This document shows positions 47,812-55,876 of a stretch of DNA of 64,000 nt, one piece after another; the first letter of the stretch is position 1, and the number at the start of each line of letters is the position of its first letter. Below the pieces are notes generated by a model. It was given only the letters and a program-made list of their open reading frames with translations. It searched no databases and was not told the DNA's origin. The DNA is from Clostridium ljungdahlii (lineage in GTDB: Bacteria; Bacillota; Clostridia; Clostridiales; Clostridiaceae), in the NCBI RefSeq assembly GCF_001636845.1, contig NZ_LITT01000046.1, positions 1-64,000 of the forward strand, given 5' to 3'. The translations under genes and the position numbers were made by a program.

Positions 47812-48035
47812 GAAAGAAGTAATTAAGTACGTTACAAAGAGAGTCAGTGGTTGGTGTAAACTGATTGACGTGCTTTATGAAATACATTTCTGAACTGTAG
47901 GCTGAAATCTTTTAAAGTAAGCTGATCCGGGTAACTCTCGTTAAGAGTAAGAGATGAGCAATAAATTTACTTTGTTCAAATAGGGTGGTACCACGATTAT
48001 TTCGTCCCTTAATCGCAGGTGCTTTTTTTATTTTT
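47812..48035 (+). promoter_or_regulatory. T-box riboswitch, tyrosine specifier
   Basis: Stem I features are present: GGAAAGAAGTA, the AGAGAGTC loop-type region and, on its 3-prime side, TGAAA-TAC-ATTTCTGAAC, where TAC (47883-47885) is in the specifier position, that is tyrosine. The T-box sequence AGGGTGGTACCACG is at 47982-47994 and a terminator-like CGTCCCT..AGGTGC with a T-run follows (one mismatch). Uncharged tRNA-Tyr should stabilise the antiterminator and turn on the symporter gene. Confidence 0.85.
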
Positions 48036-48039
48036 CAAA

Positions 48040-48102
48040 TTTATTTTGCTCAAGTAGGGTGGTACCGCGACTTTTTCGTCCCTTGTGTAGGGGCGTTTTT
48101 TT
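48040..48102 (+). promoter_or_regulatory. Second T-box antiterminator/terminator module
   Basis: AATTTATTTTGCTCAAGTAG, then GGTGGTACCGCG repeats the end of the first T-box without a stem I. It is followed by a better terminator, CGTCCCT-TGTGT-AGGGGCG and seven T (48077-48102). It looks like a partial tandem duplication of the expression platform. Confidence 0.75.
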
Positions 48103-48316
48103 GTACAATTTTTAAGTAATTTCAATTAATATTTACCACAGCACTTTAGTATTAAATACTTTTACAGTGTACACTGTAATTCTGTACATTGTTACTGTAC
48201 AGAAATCACTTGCAACTTGCAGCTGAAACTTACTACTGAAACTTTTCAATTATACAATGTGTGAATTATTCAATGTGAATTGTGAACTGTGAATTAAAAA
48301 AATAGGGGGTTTTAAA
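48103..48316 (+). promoter_or_regulatory. Palindrome pair between T-box and symporter gene
   Basis: TTACAGTGTACACTGTAA (48162-48179) is a perfect 18-bp palindrome, and CTGTACA-N7-TGTACAG (48182-48202) is a perfect inverted repeat next to it. They are beyond the terminators, within about 120 bp of the start codon. The ribosome site is GGGGG before the ATG at 48317. The rest shows ATTGTGAATTGTGAAC-type simple repeats. The palindromes may bind a protein regulator or simply be a repeat remnant. Confidence 0.4.
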
Positions 48317-49738
48317 ATGAACGTATCTTTAATAATCATCATCTGCTATATATCCATGTTATTTGTAATAAGTTTTATTGCTAAAAAGAAAGCTCAAGGT
48401 GGTGGCGAAAGCTATACTTTAGCCAGCAGGCAGCTTACAACTCCACTTGTAACCTGTTCACTTATAGGCCTTGCTATTGGCGGTGCTTCAACCATAGGGG
48501 TCGCTGAACAAGCTTACGATGTAGGACTTTCAGCAGGTTGGTACTGCACAGCCTGGGGAATCGCAGCTATAGTTATGGGACTTGCAGCTGCAAGTAAATA
48601 CAGGGAATTCAATGTATCTACTGTTCCTGAATTGTTTTCAAAATTTTATGATGAAAAAGGTGTTGCTGTCTGTGTAGCATGCCAAATAATTATTCTCATT
48701 GTAATTGTATCTCTTCAATACATTGCAGGTGGAGCTATTTTATCTTCACTTTTGCCTGGTATATTCACTATAAAAACAGGTATGATAGTAAGTGCTTGTG
48801 TATTTGTTGGTATAACCTTTATAGGAGGAATGTGGTCTGCCGGATTATGTAATTCATTTAACGTTCCTTTAAAATATACAGGAATTATACTATGTACTAT
48901 ACTAGCTGTATCAAAAAGCGGAGGAATTCAGAATATAAAACTTCATCTTCCTCAAAGCATACCTTATTTCAGCCCTGTTAAAGGAGTTGGTACATGGGTA
49001 ATTTTAGGTTGGATACTTGTTATGACTACCCAGGTTTTGTCTATGCAGGGACCTGTACAATTGGCCTTTGCCGCTAAAGATGCAAAGACTGCAAAAAAGA
49101 GCTTTATAATTGGCGGTCTTCTTATGATTCCAATAGGTTTTTTATGTGCCCTTATAGGTATGGCTGCAAGAACTACTTTTCCTCATGTAAGTGCTACTAT
49201 GGCACTTCCTAAAATGATTTTGTCATTAAACCCTGTAGCAGCAGGAATAACTTTAGCAGCGCTCTGGGCAGCAGATGTTTCTACAGCCTGCAATTTGCTT
49301 TTAGGTGCATCTACCTTATTTACAAATGACATATACAAAAAATATATAAATCCTAAAGTAAATGACAAAAAGCTTTTAATAATGACTAAATCCTCTGTAG
49401 TTCTTTTAGGTATATTTACTTTTATACTTGCCCTTTCCATGTCAGGTATATTAAAAACTATATCCATGGGCTTAAGTCTTTCTACTGCATTTACACTTAT
49501 ATTTTTATTTACCATGTTTGCTCCTAAACTTTGCAAAAAAAGTTCTGCTTTTTTCACTACCCTAGCAGGAGTAGCAGCCCTATTTTTATGGCAGCTAGTA
49601 CCTTCCTTTAGAATATTTCCTCATGTAATATTCATGGAATGGCTTGTATGTCTTGTAACCTTTATGCTTACATCAATACTTGATAAAAGATCAATTATGA
49701 ATATAGATACCATAGATGAAATAAATGAAATGGTGTAA
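48317..49738 (+). CDS. Sodium:solute symporter, probable tyrosine transporter
   Basis: 473 residues, about 12-13 membrane helices, of the SSS family: SYTLASRQLTTPLVTCSLIG near the start, GGASTIGVAEQAYDVGLSAG and ALWAADVSTACNLLLGASTL are the usual family signatures. These proteins couple sodium flow to uptake of sugars, amino acids or vitamins. The Tyr-specific T-box upstream makes tyrosine, or an aromatic relative, the likely substrate; this is inference from regulation. The gene is monocistronic and ends at a bidirectional terminator shared with the convergent dehydrogenase gene. Confidence 0.88.
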   Translation: MNVSLIIIICYISMLFVISFIAKKKAQGGGESYTLASRQLTTPLVTCSLIGLAIGGASTIGVAEQAYDVGLSAGWYCTAWGIAAIVMGLAAASKYREFNVSTVPELFSKFYDEKGVAVCVACQIIILIVIVSLQYIAGGAILSSLLPGIFTIKTGMIVSACVFVGITFIGGMWSAGLCNSFNVPLKYTGIILCTILAVSKSGGIQNIKLHLPQSIPYFSPVKGVGTWVILGWILVMTTQVLSMQGPVQLAFAAKDAKTAKKSFIIGGLLMIPIGFLCALIGMAARTTFPHVSATMALPKMILSLNPVAAGITLAALWAADVSTACNLLLGASTLFTNDIYKKYINPKVNDKKLLIMTKSSVVLLGIFTFILALSMSGILKTISMGLSLSTAFTLIFLFTMFAPKLCKKSSAFFTTLAGVAALFLWQLVPSFRIFPHVIFMEWLVCLVTFMLTSILDKRSIMNIDTIDEINEMV

Positions 49739-49776
49739 AAAAGTAAGGAGATAAACCTCCTTACTTTTTTACACTC
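49736..49776. terminator. Bidirectional terminator between convergent genes
   Basis: AAAAAAGTAAGGAG-ATAAAC-CTCCTTACTTTTTT is a perfect stem with A and T tracts on both sides, serving the symporter (rightward) and the FAD-linked dehydrogenase (leftward). Confidence 0.9.
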
Positions 49777-51157
49777 AATCAATTATAGTACCTGGATTTA
49801 AAATCTCATTTGGATCAAATACTTTTCGTATCCCCTTCATAATTTCAAGCTCTCGTTTTGTAAACTGCAGCGACATATGTTTCTTTCTTGTTTTTCCTGT
49901 ACCATGTTCTGCTGTTATTGTACCACCATATTTTAGTGCAGTTTTATACATTTCTTCTTTTAATTCTTCATAATATGAAGGCAGTTTACCGTTATCCCCC
50001 ATAATAAAATTGTGTATATTTCCATCTGCTATATGTCCCAAAGACAAAATGTGATTTCCATATTTCTCTCCAAGTGCCGTTATGTCATCAAAAAAATCCG
50101 GTACAGTTGAAGGTGGAACTGCTATATCAAGTGCATCTGCTATATTGTCCTTATAAGGTCCATATGCATTGCTCCTTATTGCCAAAATATTTCTCTGTTC
50201 CTTTGTAGTCTCCGCTATTATGCTGTCCACTGCATTGTGTTCTTCACATATTTCTACAATTTTTTCACTGCTGGCATAAAGCCCATCTTCTGTAGGTTCA
50301 TCAATCATGAAAATTAAATCTACAGATCCTTTATTGGCAGGCCATTTAGTTCCAAGCTGCTGTGCAGCATTTTGTGCAATGATTTTATCCATATACTCCA
50401 CAGCAAGCGGCGTAATTCCCTCCTGAAGTATAGAAGGTACTGCATCACAGGCTTCACGCCTCGTATTAAATGAAACCAAAAGTGTTCCATTATACTTATT
50501 TTGTGCATAAAGCTTTAATGTTACTTTTGTAATTATACCTAAAGTTCCTTCACTTCCAATCACCATATGTAAGAGATCATATCCCATATTGTTTTTTATA
50601 AGTTTTCCTCCTACATTCACTATTTCACCTGTAGGTAAAACTACTTCCAAAGCTTTAACATGGTTTCTCATGATTCCGTGTTTTACAGCTTTTGTTCCAC
50701 CAGCATTTGTTGCTACCATACCACCAATTTGAGCTCCCTCATCACCAGGATGTATAGGAAAAAATAGCTTGTCCTGCTTGTTTAGTTCTTCCAGTAAATC
50801 TGCCAGGGTAGCTCCTGCTTCAATCGTAATCATCAAGTTTTTTTCATCAAGTTCCACAATTTTATTCAATCTTTCAAGAGATAAAATTATGCTGGATTCT
50901 GTAGGAATGACTCCTCCAACTACTCCTGTACCGCCGCCCCTTGCAACTACAGGTGTCAAAGTTTTATTTGAATATTTTAATATCTCTGATATCTCTTCTG
51001 CAGAACCAGGTTTAACTACTACACAGTCCTTGCATGCTTCCGGACGAAGCAAAGGTTCTGTCTCATCGTAGAGATATCTCTGCATCTTAGACAAATCATC
51101 TGTAATCCAATCTTTTCCTACAATACTTTTTAAACTTTCAATTATTTCACTTTTCAA
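49775..51157 (-). CDS. FAD-linked 2-hydroxyacid dehydrogenase (GlcD/D-lactate dehydrogenase type)
   Basis: 460 residues if begun at the TTG at 51157, which follows AAGGGGG; the frame upstream starts at another TTG inside the site. It has the PCMH FAD-binding domain (ARGGGTGVVGGVIPTESSII, FPIHPGDEGAQIGGMVATNA, GSEGTLGIITKVTLKLY) and the C-terminal oxidase domain (TITAEHGTGKTRKKHM, RKVFDPNEILNPG). Relatives oxidise glycolate, D-lactate or 2-hydroxyglutarate, often with an electron-transfer flavoprotein. The leucine T-box upstream suggests a hydroxyacid derived from leucine, such as 2-hydroxyisocaproate, but the substrate is not proven. No etf gene is adjacent. Confidence 0.87.
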   Translation of the reverse strand: MKSEIIESLKSIVGKDWITDDLSKMQRYLYDETEPLLRPEACKDCVVVKPGSAEEISEILKYSNKTLTPVVARGGGTGVVGGVIPTESSIILSLERLNKIVELDEKNLMITIEAGATLADLLEELNKQDKLFFPIHPGDEGAQIGGMVATNAGGTKAVKHGIMRNHVKALEVVLPTGEIVNVGGKLIKNNMGYDLLHMVIGSEGTLGIITKVTLKLYAQNKYNGTLLVSFNTRREACDAVPSILQEGITPLAVEYMDKIIAQNAAQQLGTKWPANKGSVDLIFMIDEPTEDGLYASSEKIVEICEEHNAVDSIIAETTKEQRNILAIRSNAYGPYKDNIADALDIAVPPSTVPDFFDDITALGEKYGNHILSLGHIADGNIHNFIMGDNGKLPSYYEELKEEMYKTALKYGGTITAEHGTGKTRKKHMSLQFTKRELEIMKGIRKVFDPNEILNPGTIID

Positions 51158-51310
51158 TGTTATTTCCCCCTTTTTATTCAACAAATTCTTTTATCTAGCC
51201 TTTTATTCAATTAATTAAATCTTATAATATTTTACATTTGCAGCGCCCCAATTGAATAAAATAAGTAAAAAAAATACATCAGCTTATCTTTGCTGATATA
51301 TTTTAACGTA

Positions 51311-51545
51311 TAAAAAAACAGCTCTTTTCGCTGGGGCGAAAAGTCTGCCGCGGTACCACCCATTTTTCTTACTTAATTAACATAACGGTCAAACAACCGA
51401 TTAGGCCTACTAAACATTCAACCTACAGCTCCAGGGTGAGTTTCAATATGCATATTTATGGGTTTTCACCTTACCCCACTCTCTGTAAAAAAATACTAAC
51501 ACATTTAATTAATCCTATCATAGCTTTTACCTTTAAGGATGAGTT
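51311..51545 (-). promoter_or_regulatory. T-box riboswitch, leucine specifier
   Basis: Leftward: ACAGAGAGTGGGGTAAGGTG, then the specifier region TTGAAA-CTC-ACCCTGGAGCTG with CTC (51438-51440) in the leucine position, the T-box ATGGGTGGTACCGCGG (51346-51362) and the terminator CAGACTTTTCGC-CCCA, then GCGAAAAGAGCTG followed by seven T (51312-51346). Uncharged tRNA-Leu should promote read-through into the dehydrogenase gene. Confidence 0.85.
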
Positions 51546-51661
51546 TACTATAAGTTTTGGTTACTGTCAATAGCCTAAAAATAAAATTTTTTTATAGTAG
51601 TCAATCTCGCTTATAGTGTGCTCTTAGCTATCCTCCATTTGCATACAAAATTCATATAAAC

Positions 51662-51691
51662 TTGAGTTTTTGTATACATTAATGGTATAAT
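51662..51691 (+). promoter_or_regulatory. Promoter of the 3D-domain protein gene
   Basis: TTGAGT and a perfect TATAAT are separated by 18 bp, and lie about 55 bp before the start codon. Confidence 0.6.
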
Positions 51692-51747
51692 AAAAAACAT
51701 TAGTAAGTTTTCTTTAAACTTAATAGTGTTTTAAGGGGGAAAATACA

Positions 51748-52725
51748 TTGAATAAAAAAGCCTTATCTGTTATTATAACGTTTGCGTTAGTAGGTTCTAC
51801 TTTCAGCAATGTTTTCGCTTCTTCAGCCAGTGCGTCTGAAGAATTAACACAAACTCAAAATAACAAAAAGGAACTCCAGGTAAAAGTTGATGCTTTAAAT
51901 AAGCAGATTGATGGAGTAATCGGGAAAATTGAAAGCAATAAAAAAGATATGAATTCTATTGCTAAGAACATTAAAAATACACAGATCAAATTGTCAAAAG
52001 CACAAGATGCTTCAAAATCGCAAAATGATTTATTTAAAAAAAGAGTAAAAGCTATGTACACAACCGGTACAAACGGTTATCTCCAGGTGCTTTTATCTTC
52101 AAACAACTTAAGTGATTTTATATCCAGAGTTGACTCAATCTCAAGAGTAATGAAATTTGATAATCAAGTTATTACAAAATTAAAAGGAAATGAACAAGCT
52201 ATACAAAATCAGCAAAAAGCTTTAAGTGCTGAAAATACTAAGCTAGAATCTTTAAAAGTAAGCAATGAATCTACTTTGTCAAAATTAAATACTGACATAC
52301 AACAACAAAAAGAACTGTTAAGTCAGGCTACCGCAAAGGAACAGCAGTTAATAGCTCTTCAAACTGCTCAGAAGGCTCCTCAAATACCTGAAATAAAAAC
52401 TTCTTCACCTACCTTATCTCGTGGTGGATCAGGTTCACTTTCATACTCACAAGCACTTACTATGGAGGCAACTGCATATTGTGGAGATGGTGTCACAGCA
52501 TCAGGTTCTGCAACTGTAAGGAATCCAAATGGATACAGCACCATAGCTGTTGACCCTAGAGTTATTCCACTGGGAACAAAAGTTTATGTAGAAGGATATG
52601 GATATGCCGTCGCTTGTGATATCGGTGGAGCTATAAAGGGAAATATAATAGATTTATTTGTAAATTCGGAGACAGATGCAGAAAACTGGGGCAGAAGATC
52701 TGTAACTGTATATATACTTAATTAA
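51748..52725 (+). CDS. Secreted coiled-coil protein with C-terminal 3D domain
   Basis: 325 residues starting at a TTG after AAGGGGGAAAATACA. It has a signal peptide (about 1-25, ending SNVFASSASA), a PcsB/CwlO-like coiled coil (about 28-215), a short linker and a 3D domain (about 230-325) with the three Asp: TASGSATVRNPNGYSTIAVD, then CDIGGAIKGNIIDLFV. The 3D domain has a double-psi barrel seen in MltA and in resuscitation-type cell-wall hydrolases. It is probably exported and acts on peptidoglycan, perhaps during growth or germination. It is followed by the convergent rocB-type gene. Confidence 0.88.
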   Translation: MNKKALSVIITFALVGSTFSNVFASSASASEELTQTQNNKKELQVKVDALNKQIDGVIGKIESNKKDMNSIAKNIKNTQIKLSKAQDASKSQNDLFKKRVKAMYTTGTNGYLQVLLSSNNLSDFISRVDSISRVMKFDNQVITKLKGNEQAIQNQQKALSAENTKLESLKVSNESTLSKLNTDIQQQKELLSQATAKEQQLIALQTAQKAPQIPEIKTSSPTLSRGGSGSLSYSQALTMEATAYCGDGVTASGSATVRNPNGYSTIAVDPRVIPLGTKVYVEGYGYAVACDIGGAIKGNIIDLFVNSETDAENWGRRSVTVYILN

Positions 52726-52822
52726 TATGTACAGATAGTACTGTGCTGCTATTTTACCTAAAAAGGTAAAACACTTGGGGAGACTTTCTCTCCCCTACCT
52801 TACGAGAAATACATATTTTTAA

Positions 52823-54454
52823 TCAACTTAGCACATAGTAAATCATGTGCCTGTAAAGTTCAGGTATCACCTCAAAGGAATAAGGTACATTTAATCTTTC
52901 AGTATATTTGTGCAGATCTTTTCCCTGCCCACCAAAAATCACTACAGGAATGTTTAACTTAGACAGTTCTCTTACTGGAAGTTTATATATTATATCATAT
53001 CCAACTATATTCGAAATCAATTCAGTAAGTGGTATATCTGGGTTAATTCCTGTATAACTCGCATCAGATATACCCATGAAATAATTAGTTTTTATGATGC
53101 TTTCCTGAAATTTTTCTCCTGCATACTTAATTGTACTATCTACGGCATTTATAAATTTGCCATCCTCACTATTTTCAGCTTTTAAATGTTTATGCGGATA
53201 ATAAGGAGGAATAAATGAAATTATAATCATAGGTCTTTTATTCTCGTATAGTTCATAAGTTGCCTTTACTATATTTATAGCTATAGTTTGGTTATCCAAT
53301 TTCTCATTTTTCCATTCTTTTACCTTTTCATCTATGTACTTTTCAAAATCCTTATGTGTGCTTTTAACTTCATATAACATCTCTTTATAAGTAATAACAC
53401 AAGCTTCTATATTATCAAATTTCAATTTTTGTGAAGATTTCTTTGCAAATTTTTCTCTCTTTTTTGAAATATCCTTTAAAACATTCTCAAAGGCATTCTG
53501 AGCCAGTTTTTTTAAATTAGATAGTATTTCATCATAAGATGCCTGAAGAGTCAATATATTATAATATGCTGTGGAATACAATGGGCTCTGTACGGAATAC
53601 ATCTCCTTTAAATCCATTTGCTTTAAACACATAGGCGGCGGAGTTACAGTATCATAAATGCTGTCTGAGAGATCTGGATTACATTCCATCAATTTGTTTA
53701 TCTCCGAAACTAGCAAATTTGGATTCAATCCTCTTAAAGATTCCCCTACATGAGTTTCTTTTCCCACACAAAAAAATAAAGGCATAATTTTACCTACACT
53801 ACCTATATATAATCTCTTGCTTTCTTTTTCTCCTCTTTCAGGTATACTTGGCTCTGATATTATCATACCACAGTAATTATACTTTCTCTCTTCCTTTAAT
53901 TTAAGAAGAAATGGAGCTGCAGCAATCATTCCTTCGGAGTTACTCTCCTCACCCGGAACTACTAAAAGCAATAAGTTTCCCTTAAAGTTTCTCTCTTTGC
54001 TGAATTCTCTTAAAAGTTCCATATTGAGGGCCACTCCAAACTTCATGTCTGCAGTTCCCCTTCCAAATATCCAATCTCCTGATTTAAAATCCTCCAGGGC
54101 ATCTTCATCTAAATTCAATTCTGAAATTCTTTTAGTACATTCATCTACATCAAAAGCCATAGATTTTAAATGTCCGAATTCTTCTACTCCAACTACATCT
54201 AAATGGCCTGAAAGTATAAACGAATTTGGTGAATTTTCCTTTCCATTTACTACTGCCCATACAAAGCTTCTCCCTAAAGGATCATCTTCAATTTGCTCTA
54301 TGCCTAGATTTTCAGGATTGTCCTTAAAATAAGGTATTTCCAAAATTTTTTCATATATTTTTTCTGCTGCCGTGCACTCTTCTTTTGTACCAGATATGCT
54401 TGGTACAGATATTAGTTCCCTCATTGTATCGTATACATTTTTCTTAAAGCTCAT
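52823..54454 (-). CDS. rocB: M20-family peptidase, RocB-like
   Basis: 543 residues of the M20/M25/M40 metal-dependent family, with FILSGHLDVVG, FGRGTADMKFGVALNMELL and VVPGEESNSEGMI carrying the dinuclear-zinc ligands. The extra length (M20 enzymes are usually about 400) and the C-terminus (PVVIFGGQGKDLHKYTERLN) match the RocB arginine-utilisation group. The physiological substrate of RocB is not certain. No roc genes are adjacent. Monocistronic, on the strand opposite to the 3D-protein gene. Confidence 0.85.
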   Translation of the reverse strand: MSFKKNVYDTMRELISVPSISGTKEECTAAEKIYEKILEIPYFKDNPENLGIEQIEDDPLGRSFVWAVVNGKENSPNSFILSGHLDVVGVEEFGHLKSMAFDVDECTKRISELNLDEDALEDFKSGDWIFGRGTADMKFGVALNMELLREFSKERNFKGNLLLLVVPGEESNSEGMIAAAPFLLKLKEERKYNYCGMIISEPSIPERGEKESKRLYIGSVGKIMPLFFCVGKETHVGESLRGLNPNLLVSEINKLMECNPDLSDSIYDTVTPPPMCLKQMDLKEMYSVQSPLYSTAYYNILTLQASYDEILSNLKKLAQNAFENVLKDISKKREKFAKKSSQKLKFDNIEACVITYKEMLYEVKSTHKDFEKYIDEKVKEWKNEKLDNQTIAINIVKATYELYENKRPMIIISFIPPYYPHKHLKAENSEDGKFINAVDSTIKYAGEKFQESIIKTNYFMGISDASYTGINPDIPLTELISNIVGYDIIYKLPVRELSKLNIPVVIFGGQGKDLHKYTERLNVPYSFEVIPELYRHMIYYVLS

Positions 54455-54535
54455 TTTTGTCCTCCCTAATATAACTGAAAATTTTCAATTACATCTAAGT
54501 ATACCATTGTTTTTATATAAATGTTAATTTACAAC

Positions 54536-54579
54536 AAAAAAATGAATTCAGCCACATAATTTGCTGAATTCATTTTTTT
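54536..54579 (-). terminator. Terminator of the butanediol dehydrogenase gene
   Basis: AAAAAAATGAATTCAGC and GCTGAATTCATTTTTTT form a long perfect stem around a 10-base loop. It stops leftward transcription 20 bp after the dehydrogenase stop codon, and could serve both directions. Confidence 0.85.
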
Positions 54580-54599
54580 ATCAATTTTACAAGTACTTT

Positions 54600-55673
54600 T
54601 TACAATAATGATTTATCAGGAGTTACAATTATTTTTACATGTTTTTTCTTTTCAGGTCCTGTAAGTGTTTCAAATCCTTCCTTTACAATGTCCTCAAGTG
54701 CTATTCTCTTTGTAATATATCCATCTGTCTTTATTCTTCCATCATTCATAAGTGCTATTGTAGAAGGAAATTCATGTCTGTAGGCAAGAGTACCAACTAT
54801 TTTCTTTTCTGTAAATACAAGATCATTTGGATTGATTTCTGCATCTTTTTCCCATACGCTGGTTATTACCGCAGTACCTTCATATTTTAAAGCTTGAATT
54901 GCCGTATTAATCCCTACATTTGCGCCTGTTGTTTCAAAAGCTGTATCTACACCTACGCCGCCTGTAAGTTTTTTTATTTCTTCAATTACATCTACCTCAT
55001 TTGGATCTAAAACTACATCTGCTCCAAATTTCTTAGCATATTCCTGTCTTACAGATTTTCTCTGAAATACAATTACAATTCTTGCCCCTGCTGCCCTTAA
55101 ACACTGAATAGTTGCAAGTCCTATAGGTCCTGCACCTAAAACCAAAGCAGTATTTCCTGTAGTAAAGTTTCCAACTCTTAGGGAATGAAGGGCAACTGCC
55201 ATAGGTTCAACAAGTGCAGCCTTCTCATAGTCCATAGTATCTGGTATCTTATGGACAAAATCTTCAGGAAATACTGTGTATTCAGCAAATCCGCCGCCGC
55301 TTCCACAAAGTCCATGAAATCCCAAAGCTTCACATAAATTATATTTTCCTTCAAGACAAGCAGGACACTTTCCACAGGCAACTATAGGTTCTACAATAAC
55401 TCTATCTCCTGCCTTAAATTTTGTAACCTTACTTCCTATTTCCACTACTTCTCCTGAAAACTCATGTCCTAAAACTACTGGTGCCGTACTTTTGCTTAAA
55501 GGATGCGGCGTACCTACTGGAATAAATATAGGTCCTCCTAAATACTCATGTAAGTCAGAACCACATATACCACACCATTTCACTTTAATTTTTACAGCAT
55601 TTTCTTTTACCTTAGGTTCCTCAATTTCCTCTACTCTTACATCTTTTTTATCATACCACAATACAGCTTTCAT
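54600..55673 (-). CDS. bdh: Zinc alcohol dehydrogenase, 2,3-butanediol dehydrogenase type
   Basis: 357 residues from the ATG at 55673, which follows AAGGAGAGATAATT. MDR family: catalytic zinc site WCGICGSDLHEYLGG and GHEFSGEVVEIG, the structural zinc loop VACGKCPACLEGKYNLCE, and the Rossmann motif LVLGAGPIGLATIQCLRAAG. Sequence and length match (R,R)-butanediol dehydrogenases of solventogenic and acetogenic clostridia, which reduce acetoin to 2,3-butanediol with NAD(P)H. The promoter upstream is of the sigma-54 type with AcoR-like sites, which agrees with induction by acetoin or a related compound. Confidence 0.88.
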   Translation of the reverse strand: MKAVLWYDKKDVRVEEIEEPKVKENAVKIKVKWCGICGSDLHEYLGGPIFIPVGTPHPLSKSTAPVVLGHEFSGEVVEIGSKVTKFKAGDRVIVEPIVACGKCPACLEGKYNLCEALGFHGLCGSGGGFAEYTVFPEDFVHKIPDTMDYEKAALVEPMAVALHSLRVGNFTTGNTALVLGAGPIGLATIQCLRAAGARIVIVFQRKSVRQEYAKKFGADVVLDPNEVDVIEEIKKLTGGVGVDTAFETTGANVGINTAIQALKYEGTAVITSVWEKDAEINPNDLVFTEKKIVGTLAYRHEFPSTIALMNDGRIKTDGYITKRIALEDIVKEGFETLTGPEKKKHVKIIVTPDKSLL

Positions 55674-55752
55674 AATTATCTCTCCTTTTTTATAATAGTA
55701 TGGCAATATTAAAATTTACATATACCTGTTAATATATTCACTATATTTTATA

Positions 55753-55768
55753 AGCAAAAGCCATACCA
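55753..55768 (-). promoter_or_regulatory. Sigma-54 promoter of bdh
   Basis: Leftward TGGTATG-N4-TTGCT matches the -24/-12 consensus TGGCACG-N4-TTGCW with correct spacing, about 80 bp upstream of the bdh start. Confidence 0.8.
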
Positions 55769-55806
55769 AAAACAAGAAACCTATTAAAAAGACATTTAAA
55801 GGCACC

Positions 55807-55825
55807 ATGTGTCATCATGACACAT
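55807..55825. promoter_or_regulatory. Upstream activator palindrome, perfect
   Basis: ATGTGTCAT-C-ATGACACAT is a perfect 9+9 bp dyad about 50 bp upstream of the -24 element. It is a probable site for the AcoR-like activator encoded just upstream. Confidence 0.7.
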
Positions 55826-55860
55826 ATTTAGTGTCCTATTTTGAGAATTTTACTTTTTTC

Positions 55861-55876
55861 TGGTCATCTTGACACA
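55861..55876. promoter_or_regulatory. Second, imperfect activator site
   Basis: TGGTCATCTTGACACA is a degenerate version of the perfect site 36 bp downstream of it (in transcription direction) and overlaps the activator's stop codon. Two sites suit binding of an oligomeric enhancer-binding protein. Confidence 0.55.

Noticed and set aside
52740-52800. Hairpin GGGGAGA/TCTCCCC between the 3D-protein and rocB-type genes
   Set aside because: No T-run on either side, so termination is not supported, although it may contribute between convergent genes.
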